Below are positions 27,003 to 35,406 of a stretch of 64,000 nt of DNA, in pieces. Position 1 is the stretch's first letter. Each line of letters opens with the position of its first letter. The stretch spans positions 744,001 through 808,000 of the forward strand of contig NZ_JAMQGO010000001.1 of assembly GCF_023703375.1 (NCBI RefSeq). The letters run 5' to 3'. Source of the stretch: Lutimaribacter degradans. Lineage in GTDB: Bacteria > Pseudomonadota > Alphaproteobacteria > Rhodobacterales > Rhodobacteraceae. The notes under the pieces were generated by a model, which saw only the letters and a program-made list of their open reading frames with translations, did not search any database and was not told where the DNA came from. Both the position numbers and the translations under genes were made by a program.

Positions 27003-27824
27003 TCAAGCGCATGACCCGAGGCCGGGCCGCGGACGGGTTGAACCAGCATCCGGTCGAGCCAGAGGTCGCGGCGCGTGCGAAAATTGCTCGATCCCGATAT
27101 CCATGCCTTCGTGCCCCTTGGCGGGCTGGGCGATGTAGGTGCCCAGAAGCCGGTCCCACCACGGCAGGTTGAAGCCGTAATTCGAGTTGGTCTCGCGCGG
27201 GTCGACGGAATGATGCACGCGGTGCATGTCGGGCGTGACGACGAACAGGCGCAAGACCCGGTCCACCGGGCGCGGCAGGTCGATATTGGCGTGGTTGAAC
27301 AGCGCGGTCGCGTTCAGCAGCACCTCGAACATCAGCACCGCAATGGCCGGCGGGCCGAGGGCCGCGACCACCGCCAGCTTGACCCCCATCGAGACAAGGA
27401 TTTCCACCGGGTGCAACCGCAGTCCTGTCGTCGCGTCGAAATCGAGATCGGCATGGTGCATCCGGTGCAGCCGCCACAAGGCGGGAATGGCATGAAACAT
27501 CACGTGCTGAAGGTAGATCGCCAGATCGAGCAGCAGCATCGAGACAAGGATGGCGACCCAGAAAGGCGCGTCGATATTGTTGAACAGCCCCCAACCGCGA
27601 TCCTCGGCCATGACGGCAAGGCCGACCGCGATGATGGGAAATGTCAACCGCAGGATGACCGTGTCGACCACGACAAGCGCAAGGTTGTTCGTCCAGCGGA
27701 TCACCCGCGGAATGTCGCGCCGCCGACGTGGGGCCGCGACCTCCCACAACGCCATAGCCGCCAGCACGCCAAGGAAAATGGACAGGCGAATCGCGGGTTC
27801 GGCCGACAGGATGGTTTCAGACAT
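27003..27824 (-). CDS. Sterol desaturase / fatty acid hydroxylase family membrane enzyme
   Basis: 273 residues, starting at MSETILSAEPAIRLSIF. Four hydrophobic segments carry the di-iron histidine clusters: HVMFH, LHRMHH, HPVE and HRVHHS, with the late NYGFNLPWWDRLLGTY signature. Members insert oxygen into lipids or other hydrophobic substrates at the membrane. An upstream ATG at 27872 would place the start inside the palindrome at 27866-27887 and is rejected. It is the first gene after the palindrome and is divergent from the ArsR-rhodanese gene. Confidence 0.9.
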   Translation of the reverse strand: MSETILSAEPAIRLSIFLGVLAAMALWEVAAPRRRRDIPRVIRWTNNLALVVVDTVILRLTFPIIAVGLAVMAEDRGWGLFNNIDAPFWVAILVSMLLLDLAIYLQHVMFHAIPALWRLHRMHHADLDFDATTGLRLHPVEILVSMGVKLAVVAALGPPAIAVLMFEVLLNATALFNHANIDLPRPVDRVLRLFVVTPDMHRVHHSVDPRETNSNYGFNLPWWDRLLGTYIAQPAKGHEGMDIGIEQFSHAPRPLARPDAGSTRPRPGLGSCA

Positions 27825-27865
27825 GCGATTGACCTTGGGGTTGCGGAAAGCGCTGCAGATGCTAA

Positions 27866-27887
27866 CAATCAATTAATTACTTGATTG
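27866..27887. promoter_or_regulatory. Perfect palindromic operator between the desaturase and ArsR-rhodanese genes
   Basis: CAATCAA-N8-TTGATTG has 7-bp perfect arms around an AT-rich 8-bp centre. It lies 41 bp from the desaturase start and just before the GTG start of the regulator. The size fits ArsR-family repressors of the SqrR/BigR type. It probably lets the regulator control both its own gene and the divergent transport unit. Confidence 0.75.
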
Positions 27888-27892
27888 ACTGG

Positions 27893-28570
27893 GTGCTGGA
27901 GTTCCCCATCTCAATCCGCCCGAAGGCAGACCTGCTTGAAGAATATGCGCTTGTCGCCCGTGCCCTGGCCGCCCCCGCACGGCTGATGTTGCTGGAACAA
28001 CTGGCGCAGGTCGAGCGCGGCGTGGAGGCGCTTGCGGAAAAGACCGGCCTCACCCTGGCCAATTGCTCGCAGCACCTGCAGCATTTGCGCCGCGCGGGTC
28101 TTGCCACCAGTCGCCGCGACGGCAAGGCCGTGATCTATCGGTTGACGGACGCCAAGACGCTCACTCTGATGGACCTGTTGCGCGTCGTCGCCGAACGCAA
28201 CCGTGCGCAGGTTGACCGCATCCTGCGGGGATTGACGGATGGCCAGGACGCGCCCGAGCCGGTCAGCCGCGATGAACTGGCCGCACGCATCAGGGACGGT
28301 GCCGTCACAGTGCTTGATGTGCGCCCGAAGGACGAATATGCCAGCGGCCACATTCCGGGTGCGCACAACGTGACGCTGGCAGAGCTGGAAAGCCTTTTAC
28401 CCCGGCTCGACCCGGCGACGGAAATCGTTGCCTATTGCCGTGGCCCCTATTGCATCTATGCCCATCAGGCCGTCGCCACATTGCGGCGTCACGGGCTCAA
28501 CGCCAGGCGGCTCGAAGGCGGTCTGCCGGAATGGCGCGAGGACGGCCGACAGGTCGTACGGATCGGCTGA
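27893..28570 (+). CDS. ArsR/SmtB-type regulator fused to a rhodanese domain
   Basis: 225 residues from GTG 27893; TTG 27881 is possible but lies inside the operator arm. An N-terminal winged helix (EEYALVARALAAPARLMLLE, then GLTLANCSQHLQHLRRAGL) is followed by a C-terminal rhodanese domain (VTVLDVRPKDEYASGHIPGA) with the active loop YCRGPYC. This fusion is known in proteobacteria, and persulfide or thiosulfate sensing has been proposed for it by analogy with SqrR/BigR. A cysteine (residue 58) lies in the DNA-recognition region, at a position I recall as Thr in other members. No Shine-Dalgarno is visible, so the mRNA may be leaderless. Confidence 0.88.
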   Translation: MLEFPISIRPKADLLEEYALVARALAAPARLMLLEQLAQVERGVEALAEKTGLTLANCSQHLQHLRRAGLATSRRDGKAVIYRLTDAKTLTLMDLLRVVAERNRAQVDRILRGLTDGQDAPEPVSRDELAARIRDGAVTVLDVRPKDEYASGHIPGAHNVTLAELESLLPRLDPATEIVAYCRGPYCIYAHQAVATLRRHGLNARRLEGGLPEWREDGRQVVRIG

Positions 28571-28572
28571 AC

Positions 28573-29094
28573 TCAGGCCAGCGCGCCCGCATGGGCGGTC
28601 ACGCGGTCGGCCCATGCCATCAACGCCGCAGGTTCGGGCGGCAATTGAATGGCCAGGCCTTCCGCGAAGCTCTCGAAAGCGTTTCGGTTCAGCGAATTCA
28701 GGCCGACCAGAACGGGCACATCCAGCGCCATTGCCTCGGCGATCACGTGGCGAAAACCCCGGCCCTCGGCCTCGTGCTTGCCGAATTTGTTGATGATAAG
28801 CAGGTCGGCATCCGACGACAGTGTTCCCGCGACAAGCCCAACCGCCGTTTCCAGCGCGGCCGGGTCAAGCCGACACCCGCGAGCTTGCGGGCCAAGATCC
28901 TGGCTGATGCGCAGTACGGGGCCGTCGGGTAGCACCCGCACATCCATGTCGCAGGGGCCTGAATCGGTGCGTTCGCTGTTGATCTGCACGGTCCCGCTGC
29001 ATCTGAGACCGCGCGCGGCAAGGGCGGTTGCCAGCCATTGAAGCACCAGGTCCGTGTCGCCGCGCCCCGGCGCCATCGTGTAGGCAAGGTTCAT
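28573..29094 (-). CDS. DUF2478 protein (THEP1-like NTPase family)
   Basis: 173 residues, starting at MNLAYTMAPGRGDTD with a GAGGAGAA ribosome binding site. The N-terminal loop resembles a P-loop but lacks the GxGK(S/T) core (MAPGRGDTD), so nucleotide binding is doubtful. SDADLLIINKFGKHEAEGRG is the conserved central motif. DUF2478 genes often accompany molybdenum metabolism genes. It is the last gene of the leftward nar/moeA unit and ends 2 bp from the convergent ArsR-rhodanese stop. Confidence 0.85.
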   Translation of the reverse strand: MNLAYTMAPGRGDTDLVLQWLATALAARGLRCSGTVQINSERTDSGPCDMDVRVLPDGPVLRISQDLGPQARGCRLDPAALETAVGLVAGTLSSDADLLIINKFGKHEAEGRGFRHVIAEAMALDVPVLVGLNSLNRNAFESFAEGLAIQLPPEPAALMAWADRVTAHAGALA

Positions 29095-29105
29095 GTCCGT
29101 TCTCC

Positions 29106-30386
29106 TCAGGATTGGCAGAAAGGCTGGAACTCGACAAGCGCACCGGATGGCAGGCTTTCGGTATTGGCGGGCAGAAACATCAGGCCGTCCGCCATTGGCA
29201 GGCAACCTAAACGGGCCGAATGGGTGGCATCGTCGAAGCTGACAACCTCTCGCCCGTGGGCGTCAACCCCGGCAAGGGTTGCGGGCCTGAGTTCGCAGCG
29301 CCCCGGTTTGCGGCTTATGGGGGCATCGGTAACAACAAGACGTCGGGCCGAGCCTTTCACCGCCTCACCGCCCAAAACACGCAACAGCGCCATCCCGAAA
29401 ACCTGCCAGGTGACATAGGCCGCAAGCGGGTTGCCGGGCAAGCCAAGCCAGTGCGTATTTCCGATGCGGCCGGCGGATACGGGCTTGCCCGGCTTGATCG
29501 CCACACCGCTGAACAGGGTCTCGCCCCCGAGTTTCGCGAACGCGGGCTTTACATGGTCTTCCTCGCCCACCGAGATGCCGCCCGTGGTGATCACAAGATC
29601 GGCCTGCGCCGCCATGTCACCCATTTGACGAACCAGCCCCGCAAGGCTGTCGGCCCCGTGGGCTGAGGCGACGATATCCGCCCCCGCCGCGGCCAGGCTT
29701 GCTGTCAGCAGCGGCATGTTCACATCCCATATCTGTGCCGGGTCGCGCAGGTCACCGGGGTTGCGCAGCTCGTCGCCCGTCACCAGCAGCGCCACGCGCA
29801 GCCTGCGCCGGGTTTGCACCGTCCCCGCACCTGCGGCCGCGCAGGCGGCGATGTCGCGTGGCCTTAGCCTGCGGCCCTTGTCCAGAACGGGTGCGCCCTT
29901 GGCCATGTCGCTGCCGGCCCGGCGGATGTTCAGCCCGGCTGCGGGACGGCGGGTCAGCTGCATGACATCGCCGTCGCGCGTGACCTCTTCCTGCTTCACG
30001 ACGGCATCGGCACCATCGGGGATCGGTGCGCCGGTAAAGATGCGGGCGGCCCTCTTACCCGCGAGCGATGCCTTGGTTTCACGACCGGCAGCCACGCGTC
30101 CAACCACCTGCAATTTCCATGGCCCGTTTCCGGCCAGTGCCCCGGTGGCGATAGCATAGCCATCCATCGCGGCGTTATCGAAAGCCGGCGCCATGGACAG
30201 GGAGAGCACCGGGTGGGCAAGTACGCGACCGAGGGCACGGTCCAGCGTCACGGCCTCGGTGCAGCCGACCGGGGCAACATGGGTGGCGATCCGGGCAAGC
30301 GCCTGGTCGATGCTGATCAGGGTTTTCGGCGTGTCGCGCGCGTAGCAGCCACAGCCCGGTGATGAGATGGCTTGCTGTATCGTCAT
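29106..30386 (-). CDS. moeA: Molybdopterin molybdotransferase MoeA
   Basis: 426 residues, starting at MTIQQAISSPGCGCYAR with a CAGGAGG site. MoeA motifs: FDNAAMDGYAI, RIFTGAPIPDGADAVV, VTGDEL, ITTGGISVGEEDHVK and the GLPGNPLAAYVTWQVF loop. The enzyme inserts molybdate into adenylylated molybdopterin, giving the cofactor that NarG needs. A cysteine-rich GCGC at residues 11-14 precedes the standard start of the fold. The start overlaps the carbonic anhydrase stop (ATGA). Confidence 0.94.
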   Translation of the reverse strand: MTIQQAISSPGCGCYARDTPKTLISIDQALARIATHVAPVGCTEAVTLDRALGRVLAHPVLSLSMAPAFDNAAMDGYAIATGALAGNGPWKLQVVGRVAAGRETKASLAGKRAARIFTGAPIPDGADAVVKQEEVTRDGDVMQLTRRPAAGLNIRRAGSDMAKGAPVLDKGRRLRPRDIAACAAAGAGTVQTRRRLRVALLVTGDELRNPGDLRDPAQIWDVNMPLLTASLAAAGADIVASAHGADSLAGLVRQMGDMAAQADLVITTGGISVGEEDHVKPAFAKLGGETLFSGVAIKPGKPVSAGRIGNTHWLGLPGNPLAAYVTWQVFGMALLRVLGGEAVKGSARRLVVTDAPISRKPGRCELRPATLAGVDAHGREVVSFDDATHSARLGCLPMADGLMFLPANTESLPSGALVEFQPFCQS

Positions 30387-31015
30387 TCTTGAGCCTCCTG
30401 CGGCAACTGGCGGTTTTGGAAATGTCCGGGGCCAATGCTGCAATCAAGGTCGCGCAGGCGCCCGTCCTTCAGCCCGTAGATCAGGCCATGCACCCGGATA
30501 TCGGCACCCCGCGCCCATGCTTTTTGAAGGATCGGCGTTTCACAGACGCGCCGGACACCTTCGGCCACGTTCAGTTCGGCCAGCCGGTCGCGCTGCGCCT
30601 CGAGGTCGCGTTCGCGCCCCAGATCTACGGCATAGGCGCGTGCAAGGCGCCGGATGGGTTCCAGCCAGTGATCGGCCAGGCCATGCGGCAGATCCTCGGT
30701 CGCGGCCTTGACCCCGCCACAGCCATAGTGGCCGCAAACGATGATTTCGCGCACGCTTAGCGCATCAACCGCGAATTCCAGCGCCGACAAAAGGTTCATG
30801 TCCGAGGAATGAACGAGATTGGCGACATTGCGGTGCACGAAGACCTCGCCCGGATCGAGCCCCGCGACCACGTTCGCCGGAACCCGGCTGTCGGAACAGC
30901 CGATCCAGAAGAACTCGGGCGCCTGAAGCGCGGCGAGACGCGTGAAGTAATCCGGTTCCTGCGCCTGGCGTTGGTCCGACCACGCCCGGTTGCGCGCCAG
31001 GAGGTCATTCAGCAT
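30383..31015 (-). CDS. Beta-class carbonic anhydrase
   Basis: 210 residues, starting at MLNDLLARNRAWSDQR. Zinc ligands: Cys in FWIGCSDSRVPAN, His and Cys in VCGHYGCGGVKAA; the Asp-Arg dyad is CSDSR. VHRNVANLV is also conserved. It interconverts carbon dioxide and bicarbonate in the cytoplasm. It is embedded in the nar unit, overlapping the hemerythrin gene by 11 bp and moeA by 4 bp, which is an uncommon place. Confidence 0.94.
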   Translation of the reverse strand: MLNDLLARNRAWSDQRQAQEPDYFTRLAALQAPEFFWIGCSDSRVPANVVAGLDPGEVFVHRNVANLVHSSDMNLLSALEFAVDALSVREIIVCGHYGCGGVKAATEDLPHGLADHWLEPIRRLARAYAVDLGRERDLEAQRDRLAELNVAEGVRRVCETPILQKAWARGADIRVHGLIYGLKDGRLRDLDCSIGPGHFQNRQLPQEAQE

Positions 31016-31574
31016 CGGGTGTCTCCATGAAATCGGGCAGCCCACGGCGCGACCGCATGTGTCGTGACAATGTCCGCAGATCGGCCCGTGTCAGCCGGGC
31101 GCGGGCAATCGGCAGCAGGATCGCGTTTTCGGCCACCAGATGGCGGCGCACATGCCCGGAAAAACGGGTCAATGTCGCGCGGTCAGCGGCGGTCAGGTCG
31201 GCGCCTGTGTCGAGCCACCTGGCCAGCGTTGCGCGTATTGCGGGCATCAGGCGGATGGCCTCCACCTGGTCGGCCCTGATCCGGCGGATCGTGTTTTCAA
31301 TGGCATCCTCTGCCGTGCAGCGCCGCGCAAGAAGCGGGAACAGGTCCTCGGCCTCGTCGCGCAGATGCACGTTCAACTCTTCGTTCAGAAAGCGAAGCAC
31401 GGTCAGGACCGCCTGCCGGTTTAGCGAGGCCGAAACGCCCAATCCGTCGATCACTTCACAGACAAGACGCTCGCGCAAGTGATCCTCGCAAATGAAATCC
31501 AGCGGGTTTGCAAGCAGGCGCGGGTCGGTCGGTCTGTCACCGATCCCACGCAGCGCTGGCCCTGGCTTTTGCAT
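31005..31574 (-). CDS. Hemerythrin-domain protein
   Basis: 189 residues, starting at MQKPGPALRGIGDRP with a GAGAGGG site. Helical bundle with metal-ligand-type residues in FICEDHLRER, LNEELNVHLRDEAEDLFPLL, FSGHVRRHLVAENAILLPIA. Hemerythrin-like proteins bind a di-iron centre and sense or scavenge oxygen or nitric oxide, or help repair iron centres. Its place in a nitrate reductase unit suits protection from NO, but that is inference. There is a 20-bp gap to ppiC. Confidence 0.88.
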   Translation of the reverse strand: MQKPGPALRGIGDRPTDPRLLANPLDFICEDHLRERLVCEVIDGLGVSASLNRQAVLTVLRFLNEELNVHLRDEAEDLFPLLARRCTAEDAIENTIRRIRADQVEAIRLMPAIRATLARWLDTGADLTAADRATLTRFSGHVRRHLVAENAILLPIARARLTRADLRTLSRHMRSRRGLPDFMETPDAE

Positions 31575-31594
31575 GACACGCCCTCTCGTACCGA

Positions 31595-32398
31595 TCAGAT
31601 CGGTGCCAGGCTTGCGCCGGTGATTGTCGCGTTCGCGGCAAGCCCCTCGACGAACTCCCGCGAGGCGCTTGCCCATGCCGCCTTTTCCAGCGCCTGCGCG
31701 ATCTTGGGGCGCACGGTGTCGTAGGGCAGCACCTGCCCCGGCGCGATGGCGTTGAGGCGGATGATGTGCCACCCGTGGCGTGACAGCACCGGCGCCGGGC
31801 TCATGCCGCCTTCGGGCAAGCCGCGCAGGGCCGCCTCGAACTCCGGCACGGTATCATTGGGGCCTAGCTGGCCCAGATGCCCGCCCGACGCCTTCGAGCC
31901 GCAATCGCTTTCACGCGCGACGGCGGCAAAGCCCTTGGCATCGCCATCCAGCCGCGACAGCAAGGCAACGGACCGTGCCTCGGCTGCGGCGCGGTCTTCT
32001 TCGTCGCGCGGATCGCAGGCACACAGGATGTGCGAGACATCCCAAAGCGGCGCAGAGCGGTAACGGTCGGGGTCGCGTGCCCATTCGGCGCGCACCACTT
32101 CCTCGGTGATGGGCGCGATGGTCAACGCCTCGTCCAGAAGCGCGCGGATCAGCGCCTCCTCTTCGGTTTCGAAACGGCCGGGGGCCAGCTCCATCGGGTC
32201 GGCCACCAGCGCGCGGCGTTGGGCCTCTTGCAAAAGAAGCGCGCGGATCGCAAGGGCCTGCGCGGCCTTTCGCCATGCGATGCCGGGCTTGTCGCGCGGG
32301 CCGGTGTGGTTCTGGGCCTCGGCGGCAACCGCCGCCGAGGGGATGGTTTCGCCGTTCACGACGACATCGGGGAAAAGGGCCATGTTCATGTTGCTCAC
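31595..32398 (-). CDS. Parvulin-type peptidyl-prolyl isomerase of the nar operon
   Basis: 267 residues with a GTG start overlapping the narI stop (GTGA). An N-terminal SurA-like helical region is followed by a PpiC/rotamase domain (HILCACDPRDEEDRAAAEARS, SDCGSKASGGHLGQLGPND, GWHIIRLN). PpiC-like genes are often found after narI in denitrifiers (the NifM-like group). No signal peptide is seen, so it probably acts in the cytoplasm on NarGH assembly. Confidence 0.92.
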   Translation of the reverse strand: MSNMNMALFPDVVVNGETIPSAAVAAEAQNHTGPRDKPGIAWRKAAQALAIRALLLQEAQRRALVADPMELAPGRFETEEEALIRALLDEALTIAPITEEVVRAEWARDPDRYRSAPLWDVSHILCACDPRDEEDRAAAEARSVALLSRLDGDAKGFAAVARESDCGSKASGGHLGQLGPNDTVPEFEAALRGLPEGGMSPAPVLSRHGWHIIRLNAIAPGQVLPYDTVRPKIAQALEKAAWASASREFVEGLAANATITGASLAPI

Positions 32399-33180
32399 TC
32401 CGCCGGTGTAGTGGCCGTGCGGCCGGTTTTGCCCTGCCGCTTGTCGAAGGCTTGCCTGCGCGCTTCAAGCGGTCGGCGGCGGCGCGAACGCACGAGTTGA
32501 TACCCCGAGCGCGCCAGAAGATACCGGAAAGGGGCTGCGAAACCCGACCATATATGCACCAGCCGCGTGAACGGAAACAGCATCGTGATGATCAGCCCAA
32601 GGAAGATATGCAGCTTGTAGAGCCAGTGCACATCAACCACCGTGACCCAGGCGTTGATGTTCCAGGTCACCACGCTTTGCGACCAGGTCATGAAGCGCAC
32701 CATTTCTGCCCCGTCCATGTGCTGCAGCGTTTGCGTGATGGTCAAAAGACCGATCGCAAGCTGAAGCCAGATCAGGGCCATGATCAGGATGTCCGGCGCC
32801 GTCGAGGTGACACGAATGCGTGGATCGGCCAGGCGCCGGTGCAAGAGCATGGTCGAACCGACCAGCGCCGCGATACCGGCGGGGCCACCGATCAGAACGG
32901 CCATCCACTGTTTCAGCCCGTAGGGCACCCCCAGGGCATCAAGCACCCAGATCGGGGTGAAAAGGCCGACAAGGTGGCCAAAGAACACCGTCAGGATGCC
33001 AACGTGAAACAGGATCGAGCCCCAGAAAAGCTGTTTGCGACGCAAGAGCTGGCTGGACGAGCTTTTCCAGGTGAAGGGGTCGCGTTCATAGCGCGCGACA
33101 GAGCCCACGAGGAACACCGTCAGCGCGACGTAGGGCATGATCCCGAAGATGACGAAGTTGATATCGAAATTGCCGAACAT
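32395..33180 (-). CDS. narI: Respiratory nitrate reductase gamma subunit (cytochrome b)
   Basis: 261 residues, starting at MFGNFDINFVIFGIMPY, with five transmembrane helices. Four histidines for the two b hemes are visible in FHVGILTVFFGHLVGL and VDVHWLYKLHIFLGL. NarI takes electrons from the quinol pool on the periplasmic side and passes them to NarH. It starts 1 bp after the narJ stop and overlaps ppiC. The C-terminal tail is long and basic. Confidence 0.96.
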   Translation of the reverse strand: MFGNFDINFVIFGIMPYVALTVFLVGSVARYERDPFTWKSSSSQLLRRKQLFWGSILFHVGILTVFFGHLVGLFTPIWVLDALGVPYGLKQWMAVLIGGPAGIAALVGSTMLLHRRLADPRIRVTSTAPDILIMALIWLQLAIGLLTITQTLQHMDGAEMVRFMTWSQSVVTWNINAWVTVVDVHWLYKLHIFLGLIITMLFPFTRLVHIWSGFAAPFRYLLARSGYQLVRSRRRRPLEARRQAFDKRQGKTGRTATTPAE

Positions 33181-33181
33181 G

Positions 33182-33880
33182 TCATGCGCTCCTGTTCAGG
33201 TGTTTGGGGATGTCCATGCCGGCCAGCATGTCGCGGACCTGCGGGCAGCCGGCATTGGGGTCGGGGCCGAAGGTGACTTCGGTTTCCTCCCAGACCGCGT
33301 CGAGGGCTTCGAGGTCGGTCGGATCATCGTCGGGCTGCGCCAGCATCTCGGCCAGGGCCTCGCCATCGGCCTGCATTCCGGCAAGCTGCGACAGGGCCTT
33401 GAACACGCGGGCATAGCCGCTTTCGCGCCGCGTCAGCCGCGTGCCGAGCGCGTCCATGATATGCGCCGCGTCGGACAGGATCTCCTGTGCCTCGTCGTGA
33501 GGGCGCGTCGACAGGAACTCCAAAAGCACCGGCAGGTGGTCGGGCAGTTCCGTGGTGGCGGGTTCGAACCCGCCCTCACGGTAGGTTTCGATCAGGCTGA
33601 CCATTGCGCCGCCCCTGTCCCGGCTTTCGCCGTGGACATGCTCGAAAAGGTTGAGCGACAGGGTGCGCGAGCGGTCAAACAGCATCACGTAGCCCTCTTG
33701 CAGGTCGTAGATATCGCCCTGTGCCAGCTCATCCGCAAGGGTTTGCAAGGCTGCCCGCGTGGCATGGTCGATGCGCGTGTCACGCGCCAGAACGGCCCCG
33801 ATCTCGGGCATCGCCTCCTGCAACTCTTGCGACGGGTAACTCAGCATCAGTGACAGGGCTTTCAAGGTGCGGTCCATCAT
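33182..33880 (-). CDS. narJ: Nitrate reductase molybdenum cofactor assembly chaperone
   Basis: 232 residues, starting MMDRTLKALSLMLSYPS. Typical NarJ motifs are LMLSYPSQELQEAMPEI, YVMLFDRSRTLSLNLFEHVHGESRDRG and DHLPVLLEFLS. NarJ binds apo-NarG and directs cofactor insertion and membrane attachment; it is not part of the final enzyme. Its start overlaps the narH stop (ATGA), as usual for this operon. The acidic C-terminal tail is normal. Confidence 0.95.
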   Translation of the reverse strand: MMDRTLKALSLMLSYPSQELQEAMPEIGAVLARDTRIDHATRAALQTLADELAQGDIYDLQEGYVMLFDRSRTLSLNLFEHVHGESRDRGGAMVSLIETYREGGFEPATTELPDHLPVLLEFLSTRPHDEAQEILSDAAHIMDALGTRLTRRESGYARVFKALSQLAGMQADGEALAEMLAQPDDDPTDLEALDAVWEETEVTFGPDPNAGCPQVRDMLAGMDIPKHLNRSA

Positions 33881-35406
33881 CAGAATGTCTCCTGCGGCAG
33901 GGCAAAGTTTTTCTTCTTGCCGCCGAAGAGCGTCGTCTTGCCCGTCTCGCCGGTAGAGCAGCCGTTGCCATCGGTGAAGCCGCAGCCACCGCGAATATCG
34001 GCCCCGTCTTCGTTCTGTTCGCGGTGCGCGGTGGGAATAGCGAAACGATCTTCGTAGTCGGCAATCGCCATGATCTTGTACATGTCCTCGATCACCCGGC
34101 CCGACATGCCGACGCGGGCGGCGATCGCCTCGTCGCGCACGCCATCGACGCTGAGCGCGCGCATGTAGAGCCGCATCGCCGACATGCGTTCCAGCGCATG
34201 CACGATAGGCTCCTCGTCGCCCGCCGTCAGCATGTTGGCCAAGTATTTTACCGGGATGCGCAAGGAGCGCACGTCGGGCATCTGGTCGCTCATGGCGATC
34301 TGACCCGCCTGCGCCGCGTTCTGGATCGGTGAAAGTGGCGGGATGTACCACACCATCGGCAGGGTGCGGTATTCGGGGTGCAGCGGGAAGGCGACCTTCC
34401 AGTCCATCGCCATCTTCCAGACGGGGCTGACCTTCGCCGCTTCGATCCAGTCCTCGGGGATGCCGTCACGGCGGGCCGCGGCGATCACCTCGGGGTCGTG
34501 GGGGTCGAGGAACACGTCGAGCTGCGCACCGTAAAGGTCGGTTTCGCGTTCGGCGCTGGCGGCCTCTTCGATCTTGTCGGCGTCATAGAGGATCACGCCC
34601 AGGTAGCGTATCCGCCCCACGCAGGTTTCCGAGCACACGGTCGGCTGCCCGCTTTCAATGCGCGGATAGCAGAAGGTGCACTTCTCGGATTTGCCGGATT
34701 CCCAGTTGTAATAGATCTTCTTGTAGGGGCAGCCCGAGATGCACATCCGCCAGCCGCGGCATTTTTCCTGGTCGATCAGGACGATGCCGTCCTCTTCCCG
34801 CTTGTAGATCGCGCCCGAGGGGCAGGAGGCCGAACAGGTGGGGTTGAGGCAATGCTCGCACAGGCGCGGCAGGTACATCATGAAGGTATTTTCATACTCT
34901 CCATAAATCTCTTTCTGCACGTCCTCGAAGTTGTAGTCTTGCGACCGCTTCGAGAATTCACCGCCCAGGATCTCTTCCCAGTTCGGGCCTTTCTCGATTT
35001 TCTCCATCCGCTCGCCGGTGATCGCCGAGCGGGGGCGCGCGGTGGGAAAATGATCCATGTCGGGCGCGGATTTCAGGTGGTCATAGTCGAAATCGAAGGG
35101 CTCGTAGTAGTCGTCGATCTCGGGCATCGAGGGATTGGCGAAGATATTCGCCAGTATCCGCCACTTGGCCCCCTGCTTGGGTTGCAGCTTGCCCGACGCC
35201 GAGCGCACCCACCCCCCGTTCCAGCGTTTCTGGTTTTCCCAGTCGGTGGGATAGCCGGTCCCGGGCTTGGTTTCCACGTTGTTGAACCACGCGTATTCAA
35301 CGCCTTCGCGCGTGGTCCACACATTCTTGCAGGTGACCGAGCAGGTGTGACACCCGATGCATTTATCAAGGTTCAGAACCTTGCCGATTTGCGCACGAAC
35401 TCTCAT
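33880..35406 (-). CDS. narH: Respiratory nitrate reductase beta subunit (iron-sulfur)
   Basis: 508 residues. Four cysteine groups bind the iron-sulfur clusters: C16/C19/C22/C26 (KCIGCHTCSVTCKNVW), LCEHCLNPTCSASCPSGA, KCRGWRMCISGCPYKK and KCTFCYPRIESGQPTVC. The Trp in CRGWRMC marks the 3Fe-4S cluster expected for NarH. The protein transfers electrons from NarI to NarG on the cytoplasmic face. It overlaps narG and narJ (ATGA at both ends). Confidence 0.97.
   Translation of the reverse strand: MRVRAQIGKVLNLDKCIGCHTCSVTCKNVWTTREGVEYAWFNNVETKPGTGYPTDWENQKRWNGGWVRSASGKLQPKQGAKWRILANIFANPSMPEIDDYYEPFDFDYDHLKSAPDMDHFPTARPRSAITGERMEKIEKGPNWEEILGGEFSKRSQDYNFEDVQKEIYGEYENTFMMYLPRLCEHCLNPTCSASCPSGAIYKREEDGIVLIDQEKCRGWRMCISGCPYKKIYYNWESGKSEKCTFCYPRIESGQPTVCSETCVGRIRYLGVILYDADKIEEAASAERETDLYGAQLDVFLDPHDPEVIAAARRDGIPEDWIEAAKVSPVWKMAMDWKVAFPLHPEYRTLPMVWYIPPLSPIQNAAQAGQIAMSDQMPDVRSLRIPVKYLANMLTAGDEEPIVHALERMSAMRLYMRALSVDGVRDEAIAARVGMSGRVIEDMYKIMAIADYEDRFAIPTAHREQNEDGADIRGGCGFTDGNGCSTGETGKTTLFGGKKKNFALPQETF

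Noticed and set aside
33557..33574. tRNA T-arm-like GGCGGGTTCGAACCCGCC
   Set aside because: It lies inside narJ coding sequence (Gly-Phe-Glu-Pro) and no acceptor, D or anticodon stems fit around it.
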